Source: JANXXV01 sp038230275 (GTDB lineage: Bacteria > Acidobacteriota > Terriglobia > Bryobacterales > Bryobacteraceae). Taken from it: 64,000 bases of DNA. Numbering within the stretch: the first letter of the stretch is position 1; each line of letters begins with the position of its first letter. The notes beneath the pieces are model-generated. The model was not told where the DNA came from, searched no databases, and saw only the letters and a program-made list of their open reading frames with translations. Shown in pieces: positions 18,100-26,830 of this stretch. Both the position numbers and the translations under genes were made by a program. The DNA is taken from positions 1 to 64,000 of the forward strand of contig JBBRNO010000015.1 of NCBI GenBank assembly GCA_038230275.1. The letters are read 5' to 3'.

Positions 18100-18576
18100 C
18101 TAATCGTAGTTTCTCTTCTGTTGCATGGCCTTGCGGGCTTCATCGTTCTGTTCCTTGGTCCGTTCAGCCTCGCGTTTGTCGTGTACTTTCTTGCCCTTTC
18201 CCACCGCGAACTCGCACTTGATCTTTCCATTCTTAAGGTACAGTTTGGTGGGGATTAACGTCAGCCCCTTCTCGCGGATTTTCGCGTGCAGTTTGGTGAT
18301 TTCCGACCGGTGCAGCAACAGTTTTCGCTTCCGGACCGGCTCATGATTCTCACGGTTGCCATGGGAATACTGGCTGATATGCGCGTTCAGCAGCCACGCC
18401 TCATTATCGATCACGTCGGCGTAGGCGTCTTTGAGCTGCACCTTGCCGGATTTGGCGGCCTTTACTTCGGTTCCCGAGAGCGCGATTCCCGCTTCATACT
18501 TCTCCAGCAGAGTGTAGTTGTGCCCGGCCGACCGGTTATCGCTCAGGATTTTTATGGGGGCCGCTGGATCTCGCAA
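18100..18576 (-). CDS. smpB: SsrA-binding protein SmpB
   Basis: A 158-residue protein required with tmRNA to rescue stalled ribosomes. The OB-fold core has [32 protein letters not shown], and the basic C-terminal tail [17 protein letters not shown] typical of SmpB. The start is TTG at 18576, which gives the usual N-terminus just before the IKILSDNR strand. Immediately followed by pepA. The tmRNA gene itself is not in this window. Confidence 0.95.
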   Translation of the reverse strand: MRDPAAPIKILSDNRSAGHNYTLLEKYEAGIALSGTEVKAAKSGKVQLKDAYADVIDNEAWLLNAHISQYSHGNRENHEPVRKRKLLLHRSEITKLHAKIREKGLTLIPTKLYLKNGKIKCEFAVGKGKKVHDKREAERTKEQNDEARKAMQQKRNYD

Positions 18577-18674
18577 GGTTTTCGTCTCAACGCGAACAAA
18601 CCGCGCTGCGTCAGATGTTTATGTGACAGCTCGGCCAATTTGAGTGTAGCACAAGGCCATTTTCTTCTCCTAAG

Positions 18675-21044
18675 GTGTGTGTTTTGATACAGTTCAGGAA
18701 ATTTCTCCTACTATCGATGCTCGTTGCGGCATTACTGATCGCCAAGAACAAGTCCGGCGAGAAATTGATGAAGGAGGGCGGGGAGGCCGAGGCCCGAAAG
18801 GAATACGACAAGGCCCTGGAAGCTTATGAAAAAGCTTACACCGCTGATCCGAAAGACCCCGCCTACCAAATGGCCGTGCGGCGAATGCGCTTTCAGGCGG
18901 CCACCAGCCACGTCTCGCTAGGTCAAAAGATCCGGGCCGCCGGGAATCTTGAGGACAGCCTGAAAGAGTTCCAGAAGGCGTACGCCACCGATCCGGCGCT
19001 GGCAATTGCGGAACAGGAAATCCGCCGCACGAAAGAGATGATCGAGCGGGAAAAGAAGAAACCCGCTGGACCCGGAGCGGCGTCCACGCCGGAAGACCGC
19101 GGCCTGACACCGAGCCAGAAGTCCGCCAAGGAGATGGAGGCAAAGTCGGCGAGTATCCTGGCGATTCCCGAATTGAAGCCCATCACCCGCCAGATCAGCA
19201 CCCTGAAAATGAACAATCAGCCGGTCAAGGTTCTGTACGAGACGGTGGGGAAACTGGCGGGCATCAATGTCGTGTTCGATTCCGAGATCCAGCCGCCGCC
19301 GGGCGGCAAGAATACGTTCACCGTGGATCTTTCCAACACTACTCTGGAAGAAGCCCTCGATTACCTGGCCATTCAAACCCGCACTTACTGGAAGCCTCTT
19401 TCTGCTAACGCCATATTTATTACCAACGACAACGTTCAGAAGCGCCGGGACTTTGAAGACTATGTAGTCAAGGTTTTCTACATTAAGAACGCCACTCTGC
19501 TGCAGGAATTGCAGGAAATCTCCACCACCGTGAGGTCGGTTACGGAAATCCGCCGCGCGTTCACCTACGGTGCGCAGAATGCCATTCTGGTCCGCGGCAC
19601 CGCCGATCAAGTTGCCTTGGCCGAGAAGCTGATCTTGGATTTGGATAAGCCGAAGGCCGAGGTGGTGGTGGATATTCTGGTAATGCAGGCGAGCCGGACG
19701 AGAGCCCGTGACCTGGCTGCGACATTTACCACCGGCGGCGCCGGCGGCATCAATTCACCCATCGGTTTCGGTTCGACCGCCGCCGCGTCCGGTGGAACGG
19801 GAACCACTGCGGCTGCGGTGGTCAATAGCCTTCCATTAAACCGCCTGAATAGTATCTCCCTCGGCGATTTCTCCGTTGCTGTTCCTGGCGGGTTGATCCA
19901 GGCGCTGTTAACCGACAGCACGACACGAGTGTTGCAACAGCCGCAAGTCCGGGCTGTCGATGGCCAGAAGGCGTCGCTGCGGATCGGCGACAAGGTGCCC
20001 TATGCGACCGGTAGTTTCGGCGGAGGCCTGGGCGCCAGTGTCGGCGTCGGCGTCAGTCCGCTGGTTAGTACTCAGTTCAGCTTTGCCGAAGTCGGAGTCA
20101 ACGTGGATATGGTTCCAAAGATTCATGGCCGCGACGAGGTTTCGCTCCACATTGAACTCGAAATCTCGAATGTCAGTTCCTATGTGAAAATCGGGGACAT
20201 CTCACAGCCGGTAATCAGCCAGAAGAAGATAGCGCACGATATTCGGATTCGTGAGGGCGAAGTAAGTCTGTTGGGCGGACTGATGCAGGTGCAGGATTCA
20301 AAGCTGGTTGCCGGACTTCCATGGCTGGCGAGTTTGCCTATCTTGGGTCCGTTGTTCGGCACTCACCACCAAGATAACAGCGACAGCGAGTTGTTGATTG
20401 CGCTGATTCCCCACATTGTGCGCGCGCCGGATTATAGCGACGCTAATTTGCGCGGTGTTTCGGCGGGTACCGATCAGAATGTGAAATTGAACTATGCCCC
20501 GCGGCCGGAAGCGCCCGCACCACCGCAGGCTGCAACACCGGCGACGCCACCGCTGGGAACTCCCGCCGCGCCCGCGCCCACGGCGCCTGTTTCCGTGGAT
20601 CCGGCTCCGGCTGCCCCGGCAGCGGCTGGACCAGTGCGGATTTTCTTCAACCCGCCAAATTTGCAGACGCAGTTGAGCGGAGTGGTAACGGTTGCGCTAC
20701 AGATTGAGAACGCGGCCGATCTATTCGCTGTGCCGTTGAAGTTGAAGTTCGATCCGAAGATTCTGCGGCTCAGCAGCGTCAAGGAAGGCAATCTGATGGG
20801 TGGGGACGGGCAGAAGATCAACTTCACCGAGAACACTTTGAACGATACCGGAGACGCTTCCATTGTCTTGAACCGGACAGCGGGCACAGGCGGGATCAGC
20901 GGTTCCGGCGCGTTGGTCAACCTTACTTTCCAGGCGGTGGGTCGCGGAACTTCTACAGTGACGGTAGGCGATCTGACTTTGGTGAATTCCACGTCGAAAC
21001 CGATTGTGGCCGCACCGCCGGTTTTGAGTGTGGTGGTGCAATAG
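18675..21044 (+). CDS. Secretin (GspD/PilQ-like) with TPR start and C-terminal cohesin domain
   Basis: About 789 residues. A hydrophobic N-terminal segment is followed by TPR-like helices (about 30-125), an N0-type STN domain (about 185-255), an N1 domain (about 265-335), and the secretin beta domain (about 390-600) with VPYATG, ISQKKIAHDIRIREGE and LGGLMQ..LPILGPLFG. A Pro/Ala-rich linker (about 610-655) leads to a cohesin-like domain (about 658-789: IFFNPPN, VPLKLKFDP, GSGALVNLTF). A cohesin fused to a secretin suggests docking of a partner at the pore. Two pseudopilin genes follow at once, so it is the outer membrane pore of a type II/IV-pilus related machine. Start is GTG 18675 or TTG 18684. 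Confidence 0.88.
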   Translation: MCVLIQFRKFLLLSMLVAALLIAKNKSGEKLMKEGGEAEARKEYDKALEAYEKAYTADPKDPAYQMAVRRMRFQAATSHVSLGQKIRAAGNLEDSLKEFQKAYATDPALAIAEQEIRRTKEMIEREKKKPAGPGAASTPEDRGLTPSQKSAKEMEAKSASILAIPELKPITRQISTLKMNNQPVKVLYETVGKLAGINVVFDSEIQPPPGGKNTFTVDLSNTTLEEALDYLAIQTRTYWKPLSANAIFITNDNVQKRRDFEDYVVKVFYIKNATLLQELQEISTTVRSVTEIRRAFTYGAQNAILVRGTADQVALAEKLILDLDKPKAEVVVDILVMQASRTRARDLAATFTTGGAGGINSPIGFGSTAAASGGTGTTAAAVVNSLPLNRLNSISLGDFSVAVPGGLIQALLTDSTTRVLQQPQVRAVDGQKASLRIGDKVPYATGSFGGGLGASVGVGVSPLVSTQFSFAEVGVNVDMVPKIHGRDEVSLHIELEISNVSSYVKIGDISQPVISQKKIAHDIRIREGEVSLLGGLMQVQDSKLVAGLPWLASLPILGPLFGTHHQDNSDSELLIALIPHIVRAPDYSDANLRGVSAGTDQNVKLNYAPRPEAPAPPQAATPATPPLGTPAAPAPTAPVSVDPAPAAPAAAGPVRIFFNPPNLQTQLSGVVTVALQIENAADLFAVPLKLKFDPKILRLSSVKEGNLMGGDGQKINFTENTLNDTGDASIVLNRTAGTGGISGSGALVNLTFQAVGRGTSTVTVGDLTLVNSTSKPIVAAPPVLSVVVQ

Positions 21045-21051
21045 AGCCGTG

Positions 21052-21522
21052 ATGCCGGGAAAGCGTCGAAATCAGCGCGGGCTGACTTTGGTGGAGTTGA
21101 TTGTGGCATTCACCATCATGCTGATCCTCACCACGATGGTTGTGCCCATGGCGCGCTATAAGGTGCGCCGGGATCGCGAGCGAGATCTGCGCTACGCATT
21201 GCGGGAAATCCGTACGGCGATCGATAAGTACAAGGACATGTCGGATTCAGGACAGCTGCCGCCGGCGAAATTGGGAACCGAAGGCTATCCGGAAACTCTG
21301 GAAATGTTGGTGGAGGGTGTGAAGAAAGCCGGCCAGGTAGACCAGAAAATCAAGTTCCTGCGCCGCATTCCCAAAGATCCGTTCACCAATTCCACCGATT
21401 GGGGAAAGCGAAGTATGCAGGACGACCCCAAGACCTTGGGCGGTGGCGGGCAAAACGTATTTGATGTATTTACGAAGACTACGGAGAAGGCACGCGATGG
21501 CAGCGCATACTCAGATTGGTAA
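21052..21522 (+). CDS. Type II secretion/type IV pilus-like pseudopilin (GspG-type), first copy
   Basis: About 156 residues. The prepilin peptidase site RGLTLVEL follows a short basic leader (MPGKRRNQ), and then the hydrophobic helix VAFTIMLILTTMVVPMA. The C-terminal globular part has LRRIPKDPF and SDW, as in GspG pseudopilins. The ATG at 21052 (a GTG at 21049 is possible) lies 7 nt after the secretin stop. It is 26 nt overlapped by the next pseudopilin gene, so secretin and both pseudopilins form one operon. Confidence 0.9.
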   Translation: MPGKRRNQRGLTLVELIVAFTIMLILTTMVVPMARYKVRRDRERDLRYALREIRTAIDKYKDMSDSGQLPPAKLGTEGYPETLEMLVEGVKKAGQVDQKIKFLRRIPKDPFTNSTDWGKRSMQDDPKTLGGGGQNVFDVFTKTTEKARDGSAYSDW

Positions 21523-21916
21523 ACTAGACCGGCGCCGCCGCGGGTTCACCATCATTGAGTTGATGGTGGTGATGACGATCATCTCGATTCTGGTGTCGTT
21601 GGCCGTGCCGTTCTATCAGAAGTCGATCCTGCGGGCGAAAGAGTCGGTTCTACGTAACAACCTCTTTACGATGAGGACGGTGATCGACGAATACACCTAC
21701 GACAAACAGAAAGCGCCGCAGACTCTTCAGGATCTGGTGAGTGAAGGCTATCTGCGGGTAGTTCCACGGGACCCGGTGACGGATTCCGATTCCAGTTGGA
21801 AGATCATCATGGAAGACGCGAGCGGCAGCGTGAATCAGAACGAATCGGGGATCTTCGACGTGCGCAGCGGGTCCAGCAAGATGAGCCTGGATGGAACCGC
21901 TTACTCGGAGTGGTGA
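21497..21916 (+). CDS. Type II secretion/type IV pilus-like pseudopilin (GspG-type), second copy
   Basis: About 139 residues. The basic leader ends in RRRRGFTIIEL, the prepilin peptidase site, then VVMTIISILVSLAVPFY. The globular domain has VPRDPVTD and a terminal YSEW matching the end of the first copy, so the two are paralogues. ATG 21497 overlaps the preceding gene by 26 nt. No ATPase, inner-membrane platform or prepilin peptidase gene is in the window, so those parts must be elsewhere. Confidence 0.9.
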   Translation: MAAHTQIGKLDRRRRGFTIIELMVVMTIISILVSLAVPFYQKSILRAKESVLRNNLFTMRTVIDEYTYDKQKAPQTLQDLVSEGYLRVVPRDPVTDSDSSWKIIMEDASGSVNQNESGIFDVRSGSSKMSLDGTAYSEW

Positions 21917-21928
21917 CGGCTGGATTTT

Positions 21929-22093
21929 TCAGCGCTCGTTATCACCTTCGCGGGTATAGACCTCGCGCGGAAATGTATCTACATTTTCACCACGGCATCT
22001 CAGGACGAAAATGCGGTGATGCCCGTCAAGCATTGTGCCGTCCGGTCTTGTCTTGAGACAATGCTCCTGACCAGGAGCGAGGGATTCCTTCAA
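21929..22093 (-). pseudogene. ParB-like nuclease-domain remnant
   Basis: Reading the minus strand from a TTG at 22093 gives 54 codons containing SLAPGQEH, RPDGTMLDGHHRI and VLRCRGENVDTFPREV. This is the GxxxLDGHHR core of the ParB/Srx-type domain found in small free-standing proteins. An in-frame stop lies six codons upstream. Another frame just before it (VEEFSFPP, about 22122-22099) reads like the expected N-terminal strand, so a frameshift near 22095 is likely. It follows an integrase remnant and is best viewed as part of a mobile-DNA scar. It could be a very short functional gene, but the missing N-terminus argues against that. Confidence 0.6.
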
Positions 22094-22200
22094 GCGGCCG
22101 GAGGGAAGCTAAACTCCTCAACCCTGCATGACAGCTTTAACAACTCTCTGCGTACAAGCCACCTTCCACCCCAGCTTTACAGCCGACGCCCCTGAGGAGG

Positions 22201-22407
22201 GGCTTGACGCAAGCGGCAGTAGTCCCCTCGCAATTCGTACTAGGCCGAGAAGCGTCGCGTTGCCTTCACATACGCTTTGCGTGTGTGGTCGCTGTTGATC
22301 TACGCAGTGAAGAATTCCGCCGCCCGCCGCGCCGCCTTCGGTGTCGGGGCGAAGAGCCTGGCCGGAGCCAGTTCGACGGCGGGGGAGAGGATGACCTCAG
22401 TAGTCAC
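22201..22407 (-). pseudogene. Tyrosine recombinase (phage-type integrase) N-terminal remnant
   Basis: The minus strand from GTG 22407 reads VTTEVILSPAVELAP, then AARRAAEFFTA, an amber codon (22302-22300), INSDHTRKAYVKATRRFSA, a second amber codon (22242-22240) and YELRG. FFTAQI(N/R)xxxTRKAYxxATRRFxxW is the SAM-like core-binding domain of XerC/D-type integrases. Both stops fit single transitions from the expected codons (CAG Gln and TGG Trp). Nothing recognisable of the catalytic domain follows. The GTG overlaps the stop of the upstream 257-residue gene as GTGA, so the integrase may once have been translationally coupled to it. Confidence 0.65.
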
Positions 22408-23177
22408 CAGGTTTCTCCCACAGCCGTAGCTTCTTCGGTGAAACCTTCTTGCTGAAGAAGCTCTTTGTAAAGAGTCATGGCCAATTGGGCCCTCTGTTTT
22501 ATGTCAGGGTGATCGAACAGCTTTCCGTCAAGGCAACGGTCGAAGACGCGAAGGATAAGCCGATGCTGGTCTGCCAGCATTAGAAATTCTTGTTGGACGC
22601 GATCTTCCGTCACCCCAAACGAATTATCTGTGCCTCCGTCCAATCGTGAAGTTTGCGCCCATTCATAGCCGAGAAGATGTTCGGGGGTGAAATGGACCGA
22701 GAAATCAGAGAGTGTTCCGATCACAGATTGAAGATCCGCGTATAAGGGCTCAGTGAAAGTGGCTTTATACGCAGGGGTGAAGGTTTTGGGTTTCTCCCCG
22801 TTCGACCGACTTTCCCAGCGAGTCTTTCGGGTCTCGATGTTTTTCCATTCTTCAAAATTTGAAGCATCCGCTTTCACAGCTAGACACACCTTTGCTGCCT
22901 CAATCGCCCGGCGAGTAATGGCGGGGCCGTCTTCGGGTTGTCCACTCGATAGGACCGTGGCCGCCGAAAGTAGCGCCCGGTGACAAATAAGGAAACACAT
23001 GTGGAGAAAGTTGTCTTGTTCCCCTCCGGTTTTCGGGAAAGGGGCTTTAAGGTAGGCCAAGCGATAGAGCTCGTCCAGGTGATCGACAAGTTGGTACATT
23101 GGGCAGCCCCGGTTCGCTTCGAAGAACGTTCGGCCCGCTTCCACAAATGTTTTCCAGTTGACTACGTTGTGAGCCAT
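22404..23177 (-). CDS. Uncharacterised helical protein, second gene of an unknown pair
   Basis: A 257-residue protein, predicted mostly alpha-helical and soluble, with no signal peptide. The stretch GPAITRRAIEAAKVCLAVKA near residues 84-103 resembles the helix seen in DUF5677/HEPN-like hypothetical proteins, but this is a weak impression. Cysteines (Cys25, Cys51, Cys55, Cys98, Cys207) and no catalytic triad are visible. It starts 12 nt after the 200-residue gene and its stop overlaps the start of the integrase remnant. Base composition appears lower in GC than the surrounding housekeeping genes, consistent with acquisition. Confidence 0.6.
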   Translation of the reverse strand: MAHNVVNWKTFVEAGRTFFEANRGCPMYQLVDHLDELYRLAYLKAPFPKTGGEQDNFLHMCFLICHRALLSAATVLSSGQPEDGPAITRRAIEAAKVCLAVKADASNFEEWKNIETRKTRWESRSNGEKPKTFTPAYKATFTEPLYADLQSVIGTLSDFSVHFTPEHLLGYEWAQTSRLDGGTDNSFGVTEDRVQQEFLMLADQHRLILRVFDRCLDGKLFDHPDIKQRAQLAMTLYKELLQQEGFTEEATAVGETW

Positions 23178-23189
23178 AGGCCTTGTAGA

Positions 23190-23792
23190 TTACAACTTGG
23201 TTGGCGCCTTGGTCTTGAGTTTCATCTTGCCGTCCTTGATTTCCACAATGGGATGAGAGTGCATGACCGTTTCCCATTCAACGTTGAGCGCATAGTCTGT
23301 CGATTTGTTCTTCACGATTACGCGCTCTACGAAGTGCGTAGGCTTTGACGCTTTCGATGGTTTCAGTTCCAACGGTGCATCTTCAATGACCCCGGCGAGC
23401 TTTTTGCGGAAATCATGCCAAGTCGTGTCGTCCGTACAGAGTTCCGTAGGTAAGCCGACTGATTCGAGCAGCGCGCTCAACTGTTCCCGGAACAACGTCT
23501 CGTTGAAAAACGCGACCGCTTCGTCCTCCAGTTTCAGGTCCACGGTACCATTGGCCTTCCGATACATCACTTCGTCGAGCAGCCGTACGATTCTGTCCGC
23601 CACTGGCGAGCCGGACAACTTCGTATGGACGACCCAATTCCCGTAAAAGTTCGGTGCCGGATACAGTTCTTTCTTGCCGTCGTGCTCCAACAACTTCCGA
23701 ATCTCGACAAGAATGTACACTACCTGCATTTCAGTTTCGATGGGCTGTGTCAGTGCTGAGTGCAGTTTCTCAATGATGGAATGGCGCGCCAT
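23190..23792 (-). CDS. Uncharacterised protein, first gene of an unknown pair
   Basis: A 200-residue soluble protein with no recognised family. The N-terminal half is helical (IEKLHSALTQ, MQVVYILVEIRKLLEHDGKK). The middle is acidic, and the C-terminal third (from about 150) looks beta-rich with a Lys-rich tail. A good ribosome binding site (GAGGTAGGG) lies just before ATG 23792. With the following 257-residue gene it forms a two-gene unit beside an integrase remnant; defence, regulatory or cargo functions are all possible. Confidence 0.6.
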   Translation of the reverse strand: MARHSIIEKLHSALTQPIETEMQVVYILVEIRKLLEHDGKKELYPAPNFYGNWVVHTKLSGSPVADRIVRLLDEVMYRKANGTVDLKLEDEAVAFFNETLFREQLSALLESVGLPTELCTDDTTWHDFRKKLAGVIEDAPLELKPSKASKPTHFVERVIVKNKSTDYALNVEWETVMHSHPIVEIKDGKMKLKTKAPTKL

Positions 23793-23840
23793 ACCCTACC
23801 TCGACAGTGACAATTGCGAATCATCACTTCGTTGTAAATC

Positions 23841-24056
23841 TTAGACTATTCCCTTTAAACGGCGCATGGAGGAGATAGCTCCCAAAAAGTCGCACCAAGG
23901 TCCGACGAACTGGTTCCGCTCCAGGTTCCTTCTGAAAGCATCCAAACTGCACCTTGCTTTATTGACGGTGGGCTCACCCGCTTCAAACATCACCAATTTC
24001 ACCGGGCTAAGCGAGGCATCCGGGTGCAGCGGAAGCAACGGCGGTTGGCCGTTCAT
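23841..24056 (-). CDS. Small hypothetical protein coupled to the phosphatase gene
   Basis: A possible 71-residue protein whose ATG overlaps the phosphatase stop as ATGA, the arrangement of a translationally coupled gene. It contains SPVKLVMFEAGEPTVNKARCS and a basic C-terminus. No family is recognised and there is no signal or membrane segment. Coding potential is plausible but not proven; the alternative is that the phosphatase simply ends the operon. Confidence 0.4.
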   Translation of the reverse strand: MNGQPPLLPLHPDASLSPVKLVMFEAGEPTVNKARCSLDAFRRNLERNQFVGPWCDFLGAISSMRRLKGIV

Positions 24057-24556
24057 TGATGCGTCGCAGCGCTCCCGGCGAAGTGATTAATCCACTCCAG
24101 TTGCTCTTGTGTCTCAGGAACTGATAGCCCGCGCGCGGCGCTTAACTGTCTTACCGCAGTCTCCGGATCGATGCCTTTCCTTAGCAAGAGACAGGCGGCG
24201 ACAAGTCCGGTACGCCCAATTCCTTGTCGACAGTGGAGGACGACGTTTCTACCGTCCTTGAGTTCGACCTCCAGGTTTTCCAGGGCCTTCGTAAATTCAG
24301 CTTCGGAATTCGGTACTTGTCGATCAAGGATTGGATAAGACAGGAATTTCATGCCATGCGCCCGCGCTGCAGCAGCCTCGCGTGCGATGTCCAGATCCCG
24401 TTCTTCCTCAGCCGTCAGCAGCGAGAAGACCGTATCTACGCCGCCGCGGCGCCAACTCGCAATCTCGTCCTCAAGCCATTCTCCACCGCGTGGACGAGCT
24501 GCGAGGGCCAGCCTTCCCGGCCATGGTCCATCAACCCAATGCAGCTCTGTCCACAT
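24053..24556 (-). CDS. Dual-specificity / tyrosine phosphatase-like protein
   Basis: A 167-residue protein with the P-loop HCRQGIGRTG (the family CX5R signature, catalytic Cys and Arg present) near residue 113 and a candidate general acid Asp in YPILDRQVP near 78. Bacterial members dephosphorylate phosphotyrosine or related phosphoesters; the substrate here is unknown. It starts 8 nt after a ridA-like gene and belongs to a minus-strand run that begins with the methylmalonyl-CoA mutase genes. Normal length for the small cysteine phosphatases. Confidence 0.85.
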   Translation of the reverse strand: MWTELHWVDGPWPGRLALAARPRGGEWLEDEIASWRRGGVDTVFSLLTAEEERDLDIAREAAAARAHGMKFLSYPILDRQVPNSEAEFTKALENLEVELKDGRNVVLHCRQGIGRTGLVAACLLLRKGIDPETAVRQLSAARGLSVPETQEQLEWINHFAGSAATHQ

Positions 24557-24564
24557 CGATTGCT

Positions 24565-24948
24565 CTACTTCGGTTTATAGGCGATGCAGTCGATCTCAAC
24601 CTTCATCCGCGCATCGGCGAATTTCGTCTCCACCGTGGTCCGCGCGGGCTTGCTGTCCTCGAAAAACTCCCGGTATACGGCATTCATCGCCTGAAAATCG
24701 TTGCCGTCCCTCAGAAATACAGCGCACTTCACCACATCCGCCATCGATGCCCCGCAACCTTCCAGCACGCGCTGGAGGTTGCCGAGCACGACACGCGTCT
24801 CATGCTGAATATCGCCGTAGGAAAATTCGTTCGTGGTCTGGTCGATTGGTCCCTGACCGGAGAGATAGAGAAAGTCCCCCGCACGAACTGCAAGTGAATA
24901 GGGACTCTTCGGTACAGGAATCCCCGCTGGATTGATACGTTCGATCAT
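24565..24948 (-). CDS. RidA family protein, second copy
   Basis: A 127-residue protein of the YjgF/RidA family: SPYSLAVRAGDFLYLSGQGPID, then KPARTTVETKFADARMKVEIDCIA with the conserved Arg. It differs clearly from the ridA at 14.1 kb and falls nearer to Rid subgroups of uncertain substrate. Spacing is 17 nt from the NYN gene upstream and 8 nt to the phosphatase downstream, so it is in the same unit. Confidence 0.9.
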   Translation of the reverse strand: MIERINPAGIPVPKSPYSLAVRAGDFLYLSGQGPIDQTTNEFSYGDIQHETRVVLGNLQRVLEGCGASMADVVKCAVFLRDGNDFQAMNAVYREFFEDSKPARTTVETKFADARMKVEIDCIAYKPK

Positions 24949-24965
24949 AGTTTTATGTCCGTGTC

Positions 24966-26324
24966 CTATACCGTCTTCTTCGGCCGCGGAGCGCGGCGCA
25001 CTCTTGGCGGGCGGTTCTCCACATTGCCTTCCGCGGCGCGCTTTCTGGGGCGCGGCGCACGCTTCACAGGCTTCGGCGTAATCGGCGGAGTCGGTGCCAC
25101 CATGGACGGCTGTCCTTCCACAATCGGTTGCGGCTCGTCAATGTCTTCATCTTCGTCCTGCATCGGCAGCGCTTCCACAGGGGGCGGGGCCGGCGGATAA
25201 AACTCGGCGCCCAGGAACACCAGCAGCCCCTTCTCTTCGTCGGGCTCAATGCGGACCACTAGCTTGTCCTGTGCGAAGTTGAGGAACTCGGCGAACTCTT
25301 GGAATCCGTAGTTCTTGATATCCAGATTCGGATTCTCGGCCCTGACCCAAGTAGCCAGATCCTCGGCCATGCAGCCTTCCTCTTCCAGTTCCAGGCGATG
25401 CGTTTCCAGTACGTCGCGCAGCATGGGCAATAACTCTTCGGGCTTCAATTTCGCGGTTTCCTGCACCAGGGAGCCCTTTCGCTCGATGGTGTAGCGTCCG
25501 CCGGTGCCACTGACGTTGACGTAATCGGCTTTCTTCAACTTCTCCACAAAATCAGAGAAGCTGCCCGCTCCATAAGCCCGTTCGCTGAATGCCGAATCCA
25601 GTTGCAACATGGTGGATTTCAGCAAGCCAAGCTGTGGCTGCACTGCCCGGCGTTCCAACACCTGCAAAGCGCGTTCCACCAGCGGCATGGCCTGTATCAG
25701 GTCCAGCGGCGCGGGGCGTCCCCGCTGTTGTTGCGGCGGACGCGGCGGCCGGTCCCCACTTCCTTGATACTGCTGTGAGCCCTGCTGTGGACCCTGTTGT
25801 TGCGGCTGCTGGCTTTGCTGCGTGGGCTGCTGCTGTCTGCCGTCGCTGCGTTTCGGATCGTCCAACAGCGATTCGTAGCTGATGAACTCATGGCAGTTCT
25901 GTTGCAGGATGGTGCTGGTAAAGGCCTTCCCGCCGACGACGAAAACGGTCTTCCCGAATTCTCGAAGCTTGTTCACCAGCGGGATAAAGTCGCTGTCGCC
26001 GCTAACAATGGCGAATGCATTCACGTGGCTATGAGTGAATGCCATCTCAAGGGCGTCCAGCGCCAGGTTAATGTCGGCGCCGTTCTTGTCGCCGCGCGGG
26101 GAAGGAATCCGCTGCACCATCTGGACGGCGCTTTCGGCCATCTGGCGGGTGGCGCCTTCCTGGCGGCCCCAATTCGCGTAGGCGAATTTGGCGACGATGT
26201 CGCCCCGTTCCTTTAAAGCGTCCAGCGGAAGCGATACGTCAAACTCGCGCCGCAGCGTAGACTTCACGCCAATCTCAATATTGTCATAATCGACAAAAAC
26301 CGCTATGTTCAGTTTCTCTTGCAT
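24966..26324 (-). CDS. NYN/LabA-like PIN-fold RNase with two OST-HTH (LOTUS) domains
   Basis: About 452 residues from ATG 26324 (MQEKLNIAVFVDYDN). The NYN domain (about 1-150) keeps the acidic residues of PIN nucleases: FVDYDN, KNGADINLALDAL and SGDSDFIPLV. A Gln-rich linker (about 160-215) precedes two OST-HTH/LOTUS domains (about 215-285 and 300-375), a predicted RNA-binding fold. The tail is Pro/Lys/Arg-rich. LabA-like NYN proteins with LOTUS domains are thought to be RNA-targeting; the target is unknown here. Gene order places it directly after the mutase genes. Confidence 0.88.
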   Translation of the reverse strand: MQEKLNIAVFVDYDNIEIGVKSTLRREFDVSLPLDALKERGDIVAKFAYANWGRQEGATRQMAESAVQMVQRIPSPRGDKNGADINLALDALEMAFTHSHVNAFAIVSGDSDFIPLVNKLREFGKTVFVVGGKAFTSTILQQNCHEFISYESLLDDPKRSDGRQQQPTQQSQQPQQQGPQQGSQQYQGSGDRPPRPPQQQRGRPAPLDLIQAMPLVERALQVLERRAVQPQLGLLKSTMLQLDSAFSERAYGAGSFSDFVEKLKKADYVNVSGTGGRYTIERKGSLVQETAKLKPEELLPMLRDVLETHRLELEEEGCMAEDLATWVRAENPNLDIKNYGFQEFAEFLNFAQDKLVVRIEPDEEKGLLVFLGAEFYPPAPPPVEALPMQDEDEDIDEPQPIVEGQPSMVAPTPPITPKPVKRAPRPRKRAAEGNVENRPPRVRRAPRPKKTV

Positions 26325-26381
26325 TAAAAGATCTCTCAATGGATATTGGGCCAATCCCGCCTGTGGCGGGCCGTACTTCTC

Positions 26382-26798
<417 letters not shown>

Positions 26799-26830
26799 CC
26801 GGAAAATTTAGCAATCACTTCTTACATTCA

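Noticed and set aside
22188..22203. GCCCCT-GAGG-AGGGGC hairpin as a terminator of the pseudopilin operon
   Set aside because: Short, no T-tract, and almost 300 nt beyond the stop.
22267..22287. CACATACGC-TTT-GCGTGTGTG hairpin as a small RNA element
   Set aside because: It lies inside the degenerate integrase coding region, so the pairing is likely incidental.
26356..26370. CCCGCC-TGT-GGCGGG hairpin as a terminator before the NYN gene
   Set aside because: Lacks a T-run on the minus strand; may be structural but is unsupported as a terminator.
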